Origin: Zygaena filipendulae
Lineage: Eukaryota; Arthropoda; Insecta; Lepidoptera; Zygaenidae
Assembly (NCBI GenBank): GCA_907165275.2
Contig: OU015669.1
Coordinates: 5,168,501 to 5,232,500 of the forward strand
Direction: 5' to 3'
Length of the DNA: 64,000 nt
Numbering within the stretch: the stretch's first letter is position 1; every line of letters begins with the position of its first letter. Of the stretch, positions 36,731 through 47,684 are shown piece by piece. Made by a program: the position numbers and the translations under genes. The notes under the pieces are model-generated. The model ran no database searches. It had not been told where the DNA came from and saw only the letters and a program-made list of their open reading frames with translations.

Positions 36731-36856
36731 GTTGCTCGGAGAGCCTAGAGGAGCAACAACAAGTTGCTCGGTGAGCCTAGAGGAGCAACAACAGGTTGCT
36801 CGGTGAGCCTAGACGAGGAACAACTGGTTGCTCGGCGAGCTTAGAGAAGCAATTAT
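36731..36856 (+). repeat. 32-bp minisatellite of hairpin units (4 copies)
   Basis: GTTGCTCGG starts at 36731, 36763, 36795 and 36827. Each unit contains GTTGCTC near its start and GAGCAAC near its end, so each can fold into a hairpin; the last unit is decayed. The period is not a multiple of three and no frame is kept. Confidence 0.9.
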
Positions 36857-37059
36857 GAGCAAACTTGAATATAATAAGTATTAAAAATTGTAGCAATTGT
36901 TCCGGTAAATTTTAATAGTTGCCTTGAATTGCTTGGATTTAATAAATAGGTGTAGGTGTAGTGTATAGATAGACAATGTAAATCTATTTTTTATGTTTTC
37001 TGTATAAAGCCCCAGTATCTATCTCTCCTAGCTGTTACTCGCACTACACTACTACCAAC

Positions 37060-37523
37060 TCTTATGGATTCGTCATGTCCGTCCGTCCGTCCGTCCGTCC
37101 GTATGTCACAGCCACTTTTTTCCGAAACTATAAGAACTATACTGTTAAAACTTGGTAAGTAGATGTATTCTGTGAACCGCATTAAGATTTTCACACAAAA
37201 AGAGAAAAAAAAAACAATAAATTTTGGGGGTTCCCCATACTTAGAACTTAAACTTAAAAATTTTTTTTCATCAAACCCATACGTGTGGGGTGTATCTATG
37301 GATACTGGATAGGTCTTCAAAAATGATATTGAGGTTTCTAATATCATTTTTTTCTAAACTGAATAGTTTGCGCGAGAGACACTTCCAAAGTGGTAAAATG
37401 TGTAACAAAATACACTATTATTAAAACATTGATCAAAGTTACAATGAACTACAAGAACTTTTATATTATGTTACTTGCCGTTACGGAACCCTTCATGGGC
37501 GAGTCCGACTCGCACTTGGCCGC
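37060..37523 (+). mobile_element. Interspersed repeat carrying (GTCC)n
   Basis: Six GTCC units (37077-37100), then a body ending GGCGAGTCCGACTCGCACTT and GGCCG. I recall this arrangement as an abundant lepidopteran non-autonomous element with a hitch-hiking GTCY microsatellite. Non-coding. Confidence 0.65.
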
Positions 37524-40500
37524 TTATAAAAGTTAAAACTTGGTGTTATTTGTCTTTTGTTTTCGATAAAACTGCAAGCTTTTTTTCCCTCATAATATTA
37601 TTGTGATTGTTTAATTTGAGAATCGCTTTTATAGTGACTTGCACAAAGTTTGTTTTGATCAGATGTTTCGTATTCGGAACATACGAGTCGTCCGTTTCAT
37701 TTAGCTGGGATCAAAGTGATGAGAATGTACGGGCACATAGCCGGCGGGCGCGCCCTCTCCGCTGACGGCGCGGCACGGTGCGGGCGTGTGCATGAATTAC
37801 GAACTTTTCGATAAAACGAATTGTAAACGACATCTACCTACAGTAGAAACAATCACTTTAGGGTTGGCTTTGCTCATTATTAATGTCTGCGCTAATCTCA
37901 CTTTTAAATGAAAAAAAAAAAATACTAAATCTAATACAAAAACCAGACATAATTATGATGTCTCAATATGCTAAGTCCAAACTTGGGTTTTTGTTATATA
38001 TTATGTTGCAATTTTCCATATATTAAATAATCGCAATATATTTTTTAAATGGTAATGTAAAAATACGAGGGTTTAGCTAGTCACATAATAAAGTAATGCA
38101 TAAAATATTAATCAATTAACATAAATCTTTTAAGGTGGTTCGATGTAGGTATATAATTGACTAATAGACCGGTTTGAGACGTTTGGAGCACAACTGGCCT
38201 TCTTCAAAACTAAGACTTTGCAGATGTAAAAGCGGTTTTCAGAAGCTTTTTTTTATTGAGTAAACGTAATTAAAAAACTTGCCTCTATTATAATTATGTT
38301 CTTAACTGAATTTAATATTGTCTTATCTGATCTTACGAACCAGTCGTATAGAGTAGTATACAATTTGTGTAAAGACCTTTTTATAAAAGCTCGATTGGTG
38401 CATGAGTTTGATTATAATTTATTGTAAAAAATGATATTTTACAATCTCTCAACCCTAGAGCAGTGCGCGTAGATACAGCGGGGCTGTTTGATGTTGATTG
38501 ATACCGTTAGCCGGGTACGTATTGTCTCGCCAGCGCCCGGGGTGCTTGGGGAACGGCGGCAGCCCTACCCGGGGGGACCGAATGAGTGGAATTATTAAAC
38601 CAGAGCCTCCCCGCGCTCCGCTGTGTGACGCTTTTTGTAAATGAATGTACCCAGCACATACAAAGAGAAATGCAGAGTGCCCGGGTGAATTGTGGGAACA
38701 GTTTTAATAAACTAGAAGAGACATGATAATCAGTTCAACCGTTTTAATAAAGAGTTGCAAGAACTTGGGTTCTTTTTTTAGCAAAGTTCTATCAAATAAA
38801 TCTCGATTTCTGAATTAAAAAAACAATGCCACTTTATAGGAAGCTGGGTATAAAAAAGTAATTTGCTATTTCTCTGTGTCATTGTTTGGACCGAAATTGT
38901 TTTGAGAAAATTCGGGCCATACTTCGCAGAGTAAGGGGGGCTGTGTAGATAGCTTAAGAGTATATTTGTTACTTTGCTTGAATACACAAAAGCATGAATA
39001 TTATTCACTGCACGCCGCGCAGGCAGGCGTTCAGTCATTAGCGCACGCAAGAAACGCGAAGGGTTCTAATTCGTCTTATTTATTAATGCAACTTAGCTGG
39101 AGGACGGCCCTAATGTGGCGGCTCAGGAGAAATGTGTCCCAGGATTACTTAAGGGGAATTTTTGTTTTTACAATGTTACCTGTTATAACATGGTGTTCAT
39201 GTTCAGAAATAATGAAGCCGTTCTCAAAAAGCTATATTATAACGAAGTTCTTACTGAAAAACACATTTTATTGCTTCCGAAAGATCCCTTTCTGTTTAAC
39301 TTATGCATAAAATTATTTGAAAATACGTGGATATTAATGGCTATAGGCACTATGAACACTTCATAATATTATGTATAACGGTCAACGGACGAGGTAATGA
39401 AAATTAAAGGTAAAAAAATAAATGCGCTATTGTTTTGTTAAATATTAAGCGCTCATAATAAAGGCGCGCATGTGAATAAACGCAATAATAAGACAGTAGT
39501 TACGTAACTGTTTTAATGTAATGCACAAAGAGAGTAAAATGTAGATTAAAAAATGTAAAAAGCTAGAGAGAGTCGGTGCAGAGCTGGACTCGCCTGCACG
39601 TTCATAATAAACGAGATTGAGTAGGGCTGTGTCGACGCAAATGAATGACTGTTACGGGCGGAGCGTAATCAGCCGACAGTCGAGCGACGTGCGTTCGCAT
39701 GTACGAACATAGAGAATGCCTTTTTATTTTCAACATTGCTAATAAAGAATTTTCATTTATAGAGCAGTGTTCGTTAACGACTGCGCTAGTTGTTTTAAGG
39801 TTTTTTTCGTTTGATAGTATATCGTAATAGTACATTGTGATACAAGGGCGCTAGGTACGAACTACTGTAGTTGGCGTTGTAAGTTCGAGCTGCGAGCAAG
39901 GGGTTACAATCGACAAAAATTAAAGAAGAATGTATAAGCTAGCTATGTTAGACTTCACAATATTTCAATTAACTGACTTGTTAAGGGAGAAAATACTTAT
40001 AGCGAGGCTTACATTATTATTCATTATGTCAGGCCTTTTGTTTTCTAGTTTTTCTAGAGTTTATTCCGTTACGACTTTCGTGGGAGGGTATTATTCTTTT
40101 TACCGACTGTTCATTCCGAAAATTTCATGACAGCAAAATTATTCAAATAATACACAGCGGTATCTCAGAAAATGTATATTCACCCTTGACTGTGGAGGTG
40201 GCTGCGCGACGCGACGGCGAACACAAATCTTATTTAGGACACAGGAGCTGCCTCATCGTACAAAATTGCGAATAGTCAGAAAGCGCACGTGCGGGTACGT
40301 TCCGTTTTTAATTGAATAAGCCGAGGGTGCTACATAATCCGGCCCTGGCTGGCTCACCCCGAGCCCCGCGCCGTGTCGACTTCACGTCGCGTCGTAGGCT
40401 TCCCTGTTTGTTTTGTTACGTTACCCAAGTTCCAACCAGGGGCGGATCCAGGGGGGGGCACTGGGGGCAATTGCCCCCCCTGAAGACCTAAATAGGTACC

Positions 40501-41364
40501 TACTTTAATTAGACCTTAGAAAAATCTAAAGGTTGTGGCTTTTCACCAAAGTTTCATCGTAATTTGAATAGAAATATACGAATGAACCTGAATGAACGAA
40601 CAAATATTCATTTTTAAAACTCTATAAATTATTAGTTCGTAACGAACCCCTATGGAAGTTTGTATCTATTATTGTAAAACAAACACAAAATCTGTCAATT
40701 CTTTCTCGTTAAAACAAATTTTCTGGTTTGAAACTACGTGCCGTATGGTATATTTCTCATTTAAAAGGAGAAGTTTCTGCGTTTGGCTGTATATATGTTT
40801 TTACAATTATCCTTATATATGTAGTTTCTCTATCCCTTTTCTTTAACTTCATCCAACATCCTTGAGACTAGGAAGTAAGCTATTGTGATTTCACTTCCCA
40901 AAACTAATTGGTACCTAACTCTTCTACTTTTTTCCACGTTCAAAGCAAATCTATCCATATTATTTATTTATATTATGTTATATGTAACTGACGAACTAAA
41001 TGGAATTAATAGAATTTCGATTTTTATTCCCCGTCATATTGTACCTCTGTGCTCAAAAAATAGTCGATGACTTTTATCACGTGCGGTGCGCGATGAATTC
41101 GGATTTGGAAAAATTTTTGGGAAAATTTCCAAAATTTATCAAATTTTTCTTCTGTTGACTGTAAATTTTAAAATCTTCTACGGTCAAAAACATCTTTTTG
41201 TTTCAATAGTACCTATTTTTCCGTATCTCGTCATATGGACGAAAATTATTCACTTCTCTGAGTTTTCTGCGTTATTTCCCAAATTTTCTCCTCATTTTAC
41301 TAATCCAAGGAGTAACCTTCTTTTTGTTTACGCCGATGTGTGCTGTATGAATCTGACAAAAGAG

Positions 41365-41640
41365 TAATTGAAATTGAAAATTGAAATTGAAAAAACTTTA
41401 TTTGACACAACACAAAGATTTACAGCATACGTATACAACAACTAGACATAGTAACGCGATAAGTTGGAGCGGCTGCAAAATGCGTGTGGTTTACATATTC
41501 GCCAGGCGCACTACACATATTCTTTGTACCATCTTTAAAGTGCTGAGAGATCCCAAATCACCGACTTACTTCAAAGAAAGTTTCAGATTGCTTTATGTCG
41601 GTCGTGAAGCTACGTCAGGTAGTTAGGTAGTTCTTTGTTC
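41365..41640 (-). mobile_element. LINE 3' end, minus strand, nested in the hAT element
   Basis: The minus strand ends TGTGTCAAATAAAGTTTTTT followed by CAATTT repeats, as at 10527. The body has no long frame. Confidence 0.55.
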
Positions 41641-41999
41641 TTCTGATCACGAAACACGTTTTTATCACATCACATGTGCACCTCTGATGGTATTTTTCCT
41701 CAGTTTAGTAAAAAAATCGCTATTAACCATAACACTTCCCATTATTTTCCTATCACTTTATAGATACAAACCTACAAAATTTTAATTTAAAGTTGTTAAT
41801 TCAGGTCAGATTCGCTGGAACGTAAATTTTTCATTTTTTACTTTTATCTGTTGTAGCTTCCATGTAGATTATTTTATGCATGAAAGTACAAGTTGAAAAT
41901 AATGAAATACTAAAAAAACTTTGATTTTACAGAGAATCGTACTCAAAAACCGCTATACCTACCTAAGCTCTATCGTTTTCGACACCACATTTTTTTTAA

Positions 42000-43295
42000 A
42001 TATGAAAAACATAAAACTAAAAAGCTAAAAATAACAAAATACCGACTTAATCCATCAGACAAAAAGACATTTAATACTATTGTTGGTTTGTGCTACCACT
42101 TTTTGATTTAAATTCGGTGCCAAGCCCGCTTACGTCTACCCACTTGGGTTGTTCAGCTCACAACGAACTCGTGGCGGGACTGGACTTAGCCCATGTACCT
42201 ACGCCATATTTGGCTTGTCACCGACTTCAAATAATAATAGTAGTCAAGTGGTAGAATAAACCAATAATAACTACTGGTACTGGTATAATAACTACTGGTA
42301 ATAACTACCAAAAATAAACTTACGTGTATTTTGTCTGTTGGATAAAATCGATATTTTGTTATTTTTAGCTTTTTAGTTTTGTGTTGTTGGAAGTCAGTTT
42401 TAATTTTTTTGTTAAAATTTTGTTTATTTCTTGCTTTCAAATGAGTCCGTTTGTAATTTATCTAAGTTACAATAGCCTAATGTCAATTGCTCATCGCCTT
42501 TTACAAAATACTGCTTTTACCGACGGGACGACAGGGACGTTGATTGTTGAGGACGTCATCTGGTACGTCATCATCAGTTCCACTTTACCATATACATTGT
42601 GACGAGCATAAATTATTTAGGAACCATATTAAAGTTAACGAATCGGAACTCGTGAAATACCTTTTATTGAGTAGTTCCGATGACCATCTGTGGTCTTCAT
42701 CATCAGTTTCATTTCTTCAAATTTTGCTTTCCAAAAGCAAATAAATGATTTACTATAAAAAATACAAAAATCGCTATAGGTGTGTCTGTAATTTTTGAAG
42801 AGTTCTCTTGATTTCTCCATGATTCCATCATCAGGTTCTCGATTTGGTGACAATGGGACCAACTTGGGAGTATACCCTTTCAAACAACAAAATCAGTTTT
42901 CTAAATCGGTCCAATCGAAACCCGTGAAATACGTATTATTGTTGAGTAGTTCCGATGAACACTTGTGGTCTTCATGATCAGTTCCACTTCTTCAAATTTT
43001 ACTTTCCGAAAGCAAATGAACGATTTACTATAACAAATACACAAATCGCCTATTATTTTTGAAGAGTTCCCACGATTTTCCCAAGATCTTTTGAGGATAA
43101 TAAAGATTACCATAAGATCCCATCATCAGATCCCACTTGGTGGCAATAGGACCTAATTGGGAGTATACGCTTTCAAACAAAAAATGAATTTTCGAAATCG
43201 TTCCAACCCTAGCTTCGAGTAATATAAAAAAAAAACATACAGCCGAATGCGTAACCTCCTCCTTTTTGGAAGTCGGTTAAAAAATCGCGAAACAT
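42000..43295 (-). mobile_element. Composite repeat element, copy B (inverted), nested in the hAT element
   Basis: Reads on the minus strand from AACCGACTTCCAAAAAGGAG (right side) through two tandem units (gggagtata blocks near 42871 and 43159) to a diverged palindrome at 42000-42415. It matches copy A but arms and units are clearly more diverged and the long T run is short here. Confidence 0.8.
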
Positions 43296-44081
43296 ACACA
43301 CAGATAATATAATACATACATAAGCTCAATTCAGATGCTCTCAATATGAAGCACTTAAATTTTATTAATGGACTTTTTTGTCTATCCTGTTAATTCAAAA
43401 AATTTCATGGTGCAACCAAATTGCCCTCCCCTCAACCAAATCCTGGATCCGCCCCTGGTTCCAACTGCTTTTATGTTTCGAGTCTTTGCCTCGACTAGCT
43501 GACGGAGAAAAACGATGTTTTCCTGTGTATCGGCTAAACAAAATGTTTTGTATCCAACTTTTTAAACTTATGTTTTATTTTAATCAAGTATAAATTCATA
43601 AAATCATTAATAAATTCGTAAGTCATAGCAAATTAATACACCTCGAACTGAATATTTAGATGCATTCGTTTGTATTTAACCAGCCTGATTGTGCTGTCCT
43701 ATATTTTCGGTGAAATAAATTGTGCATTGATAAAACTTTAACCCGAGCGTATATTTTATTTGTCCATTTGGACAGATGGATGGAGTGGCCGCATTCGGCT
43801 CGAATGTAATTATTGCGGTCCGATTTCGATAATGCGCCGCGAGGTCGCGCGCGAACGAAATGTGGTCGCAGACTCGTTTCGATGTGTTTTATACCACGCA
43901 CAAAGCAGGCTCAGCCGTTTCATGTTATTGCACTATAATTAAAGTTTTGATATATTTAATTTATTTATAAGAAACGTGAAGCTAGAATAGATAATATGTA
44001 CATGAAATCACTGTCATTCTTATTACAATACTTACTATAAATTTTATGTGATGAACATTGTATTTACACTGTATGTACCAT

Positions 44082-44840
44082 ATCCCATCAAAAACATTCT
44101 GTAAAAAACTAGCCAAGTCTCGAGAGAGCTGTTTGTTTATCTCTAAAAAGTAATAAAATCTAGACAAAGTCGTGCCAAGAAGGTTCCTTACTGCGATTTC
44201 TTTATTATTATAGTTAATGTTGTGTGACTTGGCCGTTGAACATTCTTTATACGTTAGTGAGTACAAGTCAATTTTGTTTACACGTAATGTTATATCTGTT
44301 GTAACTACCTATGTTTGTTAAGCGAGATAAAAGCCCATACTGGTATTGGTAATTGGACGCTAGTGTCTCATGTTAGACTGTTGTTGATTGTGCAACACAT
44401 GCATTCAGCATTGACACTGCTGACTTCTGCTCTCTTCTTTCGACCACCGATCTAACATAAAATAGACGTACTGGAAAGAATTTTTTATACTGTTTGTTTC
44501 AGGCTCGCCTATACATAAGTATTATTGAAATACGCAGCTTTATCAAGCCTACAATTGACTGGTTATTGAATCAACGTTTTCCAAGTGGCAATTTTCCATC
44601 GTCAAGGGGTAGCGGTTCTGGGGACAGATTGGTGCAATGGTGTCATGGAGCATCTGGTTTTGTACCCTTGTGTACCCTTCAATGGCCAATTCACATAACA
44701 TTAACAATAATAATAAAGAAATCGCAGTAAGGAACCTTAGACTTGGCACGACTTTATCTAGATTTCATTACTTTTTAGAGATAAACAAGCAGCTCCATCA
44801 AGACTTGGCTAGTTTTTTACAGAATGTTTTTGGTGGGATT
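44082..44840. repeat. Inverted repeat pair around a LanC-like exon
   Basis: 44082-44234 and 44680-44840 are reverse complements at roughly 90% identity (aaactagccaagtct, ctttttagagataaacaa, atcgcagtaaggaacctt). About 445 bases lie between them. Confidence 0.85.
44503..44673 (+). pseudogene. Orphan exon of a LanC-like protein
   Basis: After an acceptor tatactgtttgtttcag the frame reads ARLYISIIEIRSFIKPTIDW, LLNQRFPSGNFPSSRG, then DRLVQWCHGASGFVPLC. LanC-like proteins (eukaryotic LANCL1-3, relatives of bacterial lanthionine cyclases) carry a [RK]FPSGNFPSS-type segment followed by WCHGAPGF; the Cys-His of WCHG are two of the three zinc ligands, and both are kept here. The Pro of GAPG is Ser. 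The frame runs on into repeat sequence, and the donor candidate (gtgtac/gtaccc) is poor. No other LanC-like exon is seen nearby, so this is probably a stranded fragment, though an exon of a larger nested gene cannot be excluded. Confidence 0.8.
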
Positions 44841-45127
44841 TCACTTCTTTTTGTAGAAATATTGATTTATTTTATAAGCGCATTTAAAAATACAGTGAGC
44901 GCCATCTAGCGACGTGTGCGGGTATTACCGCCACTCTTAGTCCAATGCATTATATTTTGACCAAATTTTGAGCGAAATTAATATTTTAGTGTGATTTTTT
45001 TATTAAATTTGTGTAATGTTCGAGTAGAATAAAGTTAATCGTTCTACTATTTATTCTTGTAAACTTGTAAGTATAAGTATAAAAGCCAGTCTAGTCTTAT
45101 CCAGAGTTTTCCTTTAATTTTATTTAT

Positions 45128-45182
45128 ATGCGTATTAAAAGCAGAAGGGGAGGCATTCGCCCAGCAGTGGGACGCTATAGGC
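45128..45182 (+). pseudogene. RTE-like LINE C-terminal scrap
   Basis: The frame KAEGEAFAQQWDAIG followed by a stop is the last 15 residues of the RTE-type LINE protein whose longer relic is at 22786. Confidence 0.7.
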
Positions 45183-45393
45183 TAAATTAAATTAGAAGAT
45201 GTGTCCCACTACGCTGGATTTTTGCAATGACAGTCGATTTTTATATGTACCAATAGTAGAAGGGGGCATTACCATATCGCTAATACAGCTGAGACCAGCT
45301 GAGGGTTCTTCATCAGATACTTCAGACCGTCTCCGACCGAGACCGAGATCGACCGAGACCGAGATTCTCAAATAGGGGCCTGAAAATGCGGCG

Positions 45394-45475
45394 AAATGGT
45401 TCCAGTAAAGGATGGTACGGCAGTGTTTGCTTCGCGCTCGACTTGGCGGGGATACTGCCGTGCCCCCCGGTTTAA
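45394..45475 (+). repeat. 3' end of the hairpin-terminated repeat, second copy
   Basis: GGCAGTGTT (45419-45427) pairs with GATACTGCC (45451-45459), followed by GTGCCCCCC, matching the end of the 34523-34965 repeat. Confidence 0.65.
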
Positions 45476-45628
45476 AACTATTATATCAATTGACTGGTAG
45501 GTACTAGGTACCCATGGGCACATGCTCTGAATATAAAAAAATGTTGACACAAAATGGCGCTATAATTTTAAAACACGATTTACTCAAAATTTCTCCAGGG
45601 GGTTAACATACTAAACCCGCAGCAGCCG

Positions 45629-45782
45629 CCTCCCTAGCCAAATTGACGTTTCACGTGTAGGTACGTGTAGTTTTCACGTGAATAAGTAGTGTTTTGATTG
45701 GCTGACCAAGTGAAATGACGATTCGTTACTTAATTTTCCATGCGTTAACGATTGTAGAATGCCAATTCGGCTAGGGGGATGT
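45629..45782. mobile_element. 154-bp MITE
   Basis: Inverted ends CCTCCCTAGCCAAATTGACG and its imperfect complement caattcggctaggggga, with internal short palindromes TTCACGTGAA and CGTTAACG. Non-coding. Confidence 0.7.
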
Positions 45783-46594
45783 TTATTTAATCTGTTTGTT
45801 ATTCGTGGTTTTTAATTTGTATGCTATGCGTGTGACTTCTTTAAGCAGTTCTGGTCGCTCGTTTGACGTTAAATTGGACGGTCAAAAGATTTAGCCCAAT
45901 TACTGAGTCTGCAGGTCAGGTATAAAGTTTAATTGCGTTGTAAAAATACTGGAAGGCCGACAACGGCGTTGTAAAACTGGACCCTCGCAGTAACTACTCG
46001 ATTTGTTATTCGATATGGAGGACATATTGTATAGTAAAAAAAAACCTTAACTCGATGTGATCTAGTTGGATTTCGGAAACAACGCATAGGCACAACAAAG
46101 TGGAAGATATTTAATACCACTTCAAATAACAATAAGTATACGGGTATTGCTCTGTTCATATACCTCAAGTAAATTGGCGTGTGTTATTTATAATATAAAT
46201 ATTATTATAATATTATGTTATGTCATTCGGTAAATCCCGATGCTAAATATAAAAGTAGCGTCATTAAAACTAGTGCCGTAACTCGTAAACGGATTGTTAT
46301 GAAAATGTCATATTAGGTATGCTGTCATATCATTCGAGTTAAAGTGGATCAATGGTTTCCGCTCGTAGATCCATCCCTTGGGCGGGAACCATGATTGTTC
46401 TAAACGGAATATGGCGAGTGTATTTAGGTCAATATTGTTAAATGCAAAACGTTCGTGCTATAGTTGCAGTTCGTGTAGACTGCAGGGCGGAGTAAATTTT
46501 TTACGTTTTTGTACAAAAATAATATTGATGAAGAATACGAAATTCATAGCTCCTGCAAATTAATGCTTTGAGAATAATAATAATGCTTGGAAAT

Positions 46595-46780
46595 TATCAC
46601 ACAGCTCCACTTTGGTTCCGAACTAAGCAAAGCTTTTAGTATGAGTACCAAACAACTGATAATAATGATAATACTGAACACCCACACTCAAACACCAATA
46701 TTCATCATAATATAACTTTTTATCCTGATAGAGGGGATCGAATCCCCGACACCTGGCCCTGCATCAAAACGGTCCTGTTA
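46595..46780 (-). mobile_element. SINE family 2, minus strand
   Basis: On the minus strand GCCAGGTGTCGGGGATTCGA followed by TCCCC is a tRNA T-arm/B-box motif, then catcaggata-type body and gctttgcttagttcggaacc. Aligns with the + strand copy at 51125. Confidence 0.7.
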
Positions 46781-46785
46781 GAGAG

Positions 46786-47042
46786 AAAAGAATCAAGCTA
46801 TAAAATCCCTACTAATATTATAAATGCGAAAGTAACTCTGTCTGTCTGTCTGTTTGTCTGTTACGCATTCACGCCATAACGGCTCAACCGATCATCATGA
46901 AATTTAGCATACGCATTATCAGGAGTACAGAGAAGGACATAGGGTACTTATGGTCTCGGAATTCCTGCGGAAACTCGGAAATTAACGAGGGTGTAGCCGT
47001 GGGGACCAGCTTGTTTAAAATAAAAGAATCAAGCTATAAAAT
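46786..47042 (+). mobile_element. Helitron (Lep1-like) between identical 21-bp direct repeats
   Basis: The element 46806-47013 starts TCCCTACTAATATTATAAAT, carries CTGTCTGTCTGTCTGTTTGT, and ends in a decayed hairpin and cttg. AAAAGAATCAAGCTATAAAA plus T is present exactly at 46786-46806 and 47022-47042. Confidence 0.85.
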
Positions 47043-47367
47043 TTCATAAAATCAGTTATCTTGTTTTTTTTTCAAGGTTTGCCTTTTAATTTCTCCACTT
47101 TTATATTATAAAAAATCGAAAAAATAAGCAGGCAGCCGAATTCGAGCACTAAAAATTATTTTGTACAAATCCTCTTTTTATAACCTTCCCGATTTGCGTG
47201 CCGCTGCCGTCTGCATCGGCCTACATGATAGCTGCTGCCGATATTGCTATGCTATAGTCGTTACTTTGCCATGTCAATATATTATCTGCAATACGAAGTA
47301 CTTATTATGCGGTTTTATGTCCCAATTTATAAATTACTGTACTTTTTGGTCGACACGATGGAGTTAT

Positions 47368-47684
47368 CCTTACTAATAAATGCGAAAGTAAGTTTGTTTG
47401 TTTGTTACGCTTTCACGGTTAAACGGCTCACCCGATCACCATAAAATTTTGCATACACGTTGTCAGGGGTACAAAAAAGGACATAGGCTACTTTTTATCC
47501 CGGAAGTCCCACGGGAACTTCGAAATTAATGCAAAAGAAACCACATAAAATTTTGCATATTACCTACACGTTGTCAAGGGTAGGTAAAGAAAAAAATATA
47601 GGGTAGTAAGTACTTTTCTCTCGGAATACCCGCGGGATCTCCAAAATTGACGCGGGTGAAACCGCGGAAAACAGCAAATTTTAT
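47368..47684 (+). mobile_element. Helitron with duplicated core
   Basis: Starts TCCTTACTAATAAATGCGAA and ends CGCGGGTGAAACCGCGG plus aaaacagcaaa (CTAG lost). The core from ataaaattttgcatac to the gaactt/ggatct block is present twice (about 47440 and 47547). Confidence 0.82.

Larger units (their letters stand above)
40437..43457. mobile_element. hAT transposon with intact TIRs and 8-bp target duplication
   Basis: Perfect 16-bp TIRs, CAGGGGCGGATCCAGG at 40437-40452 and its complement at 43442-43457, are flanked by a perfect GTTCCAAC duplication (40429-40436 and 43458-43465). Eight-base duplications and CAGGGGCGGA-type ends define the hAT superfamily. The 3,021-bp interior has no recognisable BED or hATC transposase frame, so it is non-autonomous or gutted. 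It has been hit by a LINE tail (41365-41640) and by the composite element (42000-43295). Confidence 0.9.

Noticed and set aside
36731..36856. Array-like repeat that might suggest a CRISPR array
   Set aside because: Units are contiguous without unique spacers, and this is a eukaryotic intron; it is a minisatellite.
38560..38595. cggcag followed by codons for PYPGGPNEWNY
   Set aside because: Looks osa-like but has no polypyrimidine tract, no good donor and a stop within 12 codons.
38966..39366. Overlapping 114- and 83-codon frames on the + strand
   Set aside because: No homology, no splice signals, and two frames open at once indicate chance.
45615..45637. cagcagccgcctccctag, a QPPP-like stretch
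   Set aside because: Ends in a stop at once and overlaps the end of a MITE.
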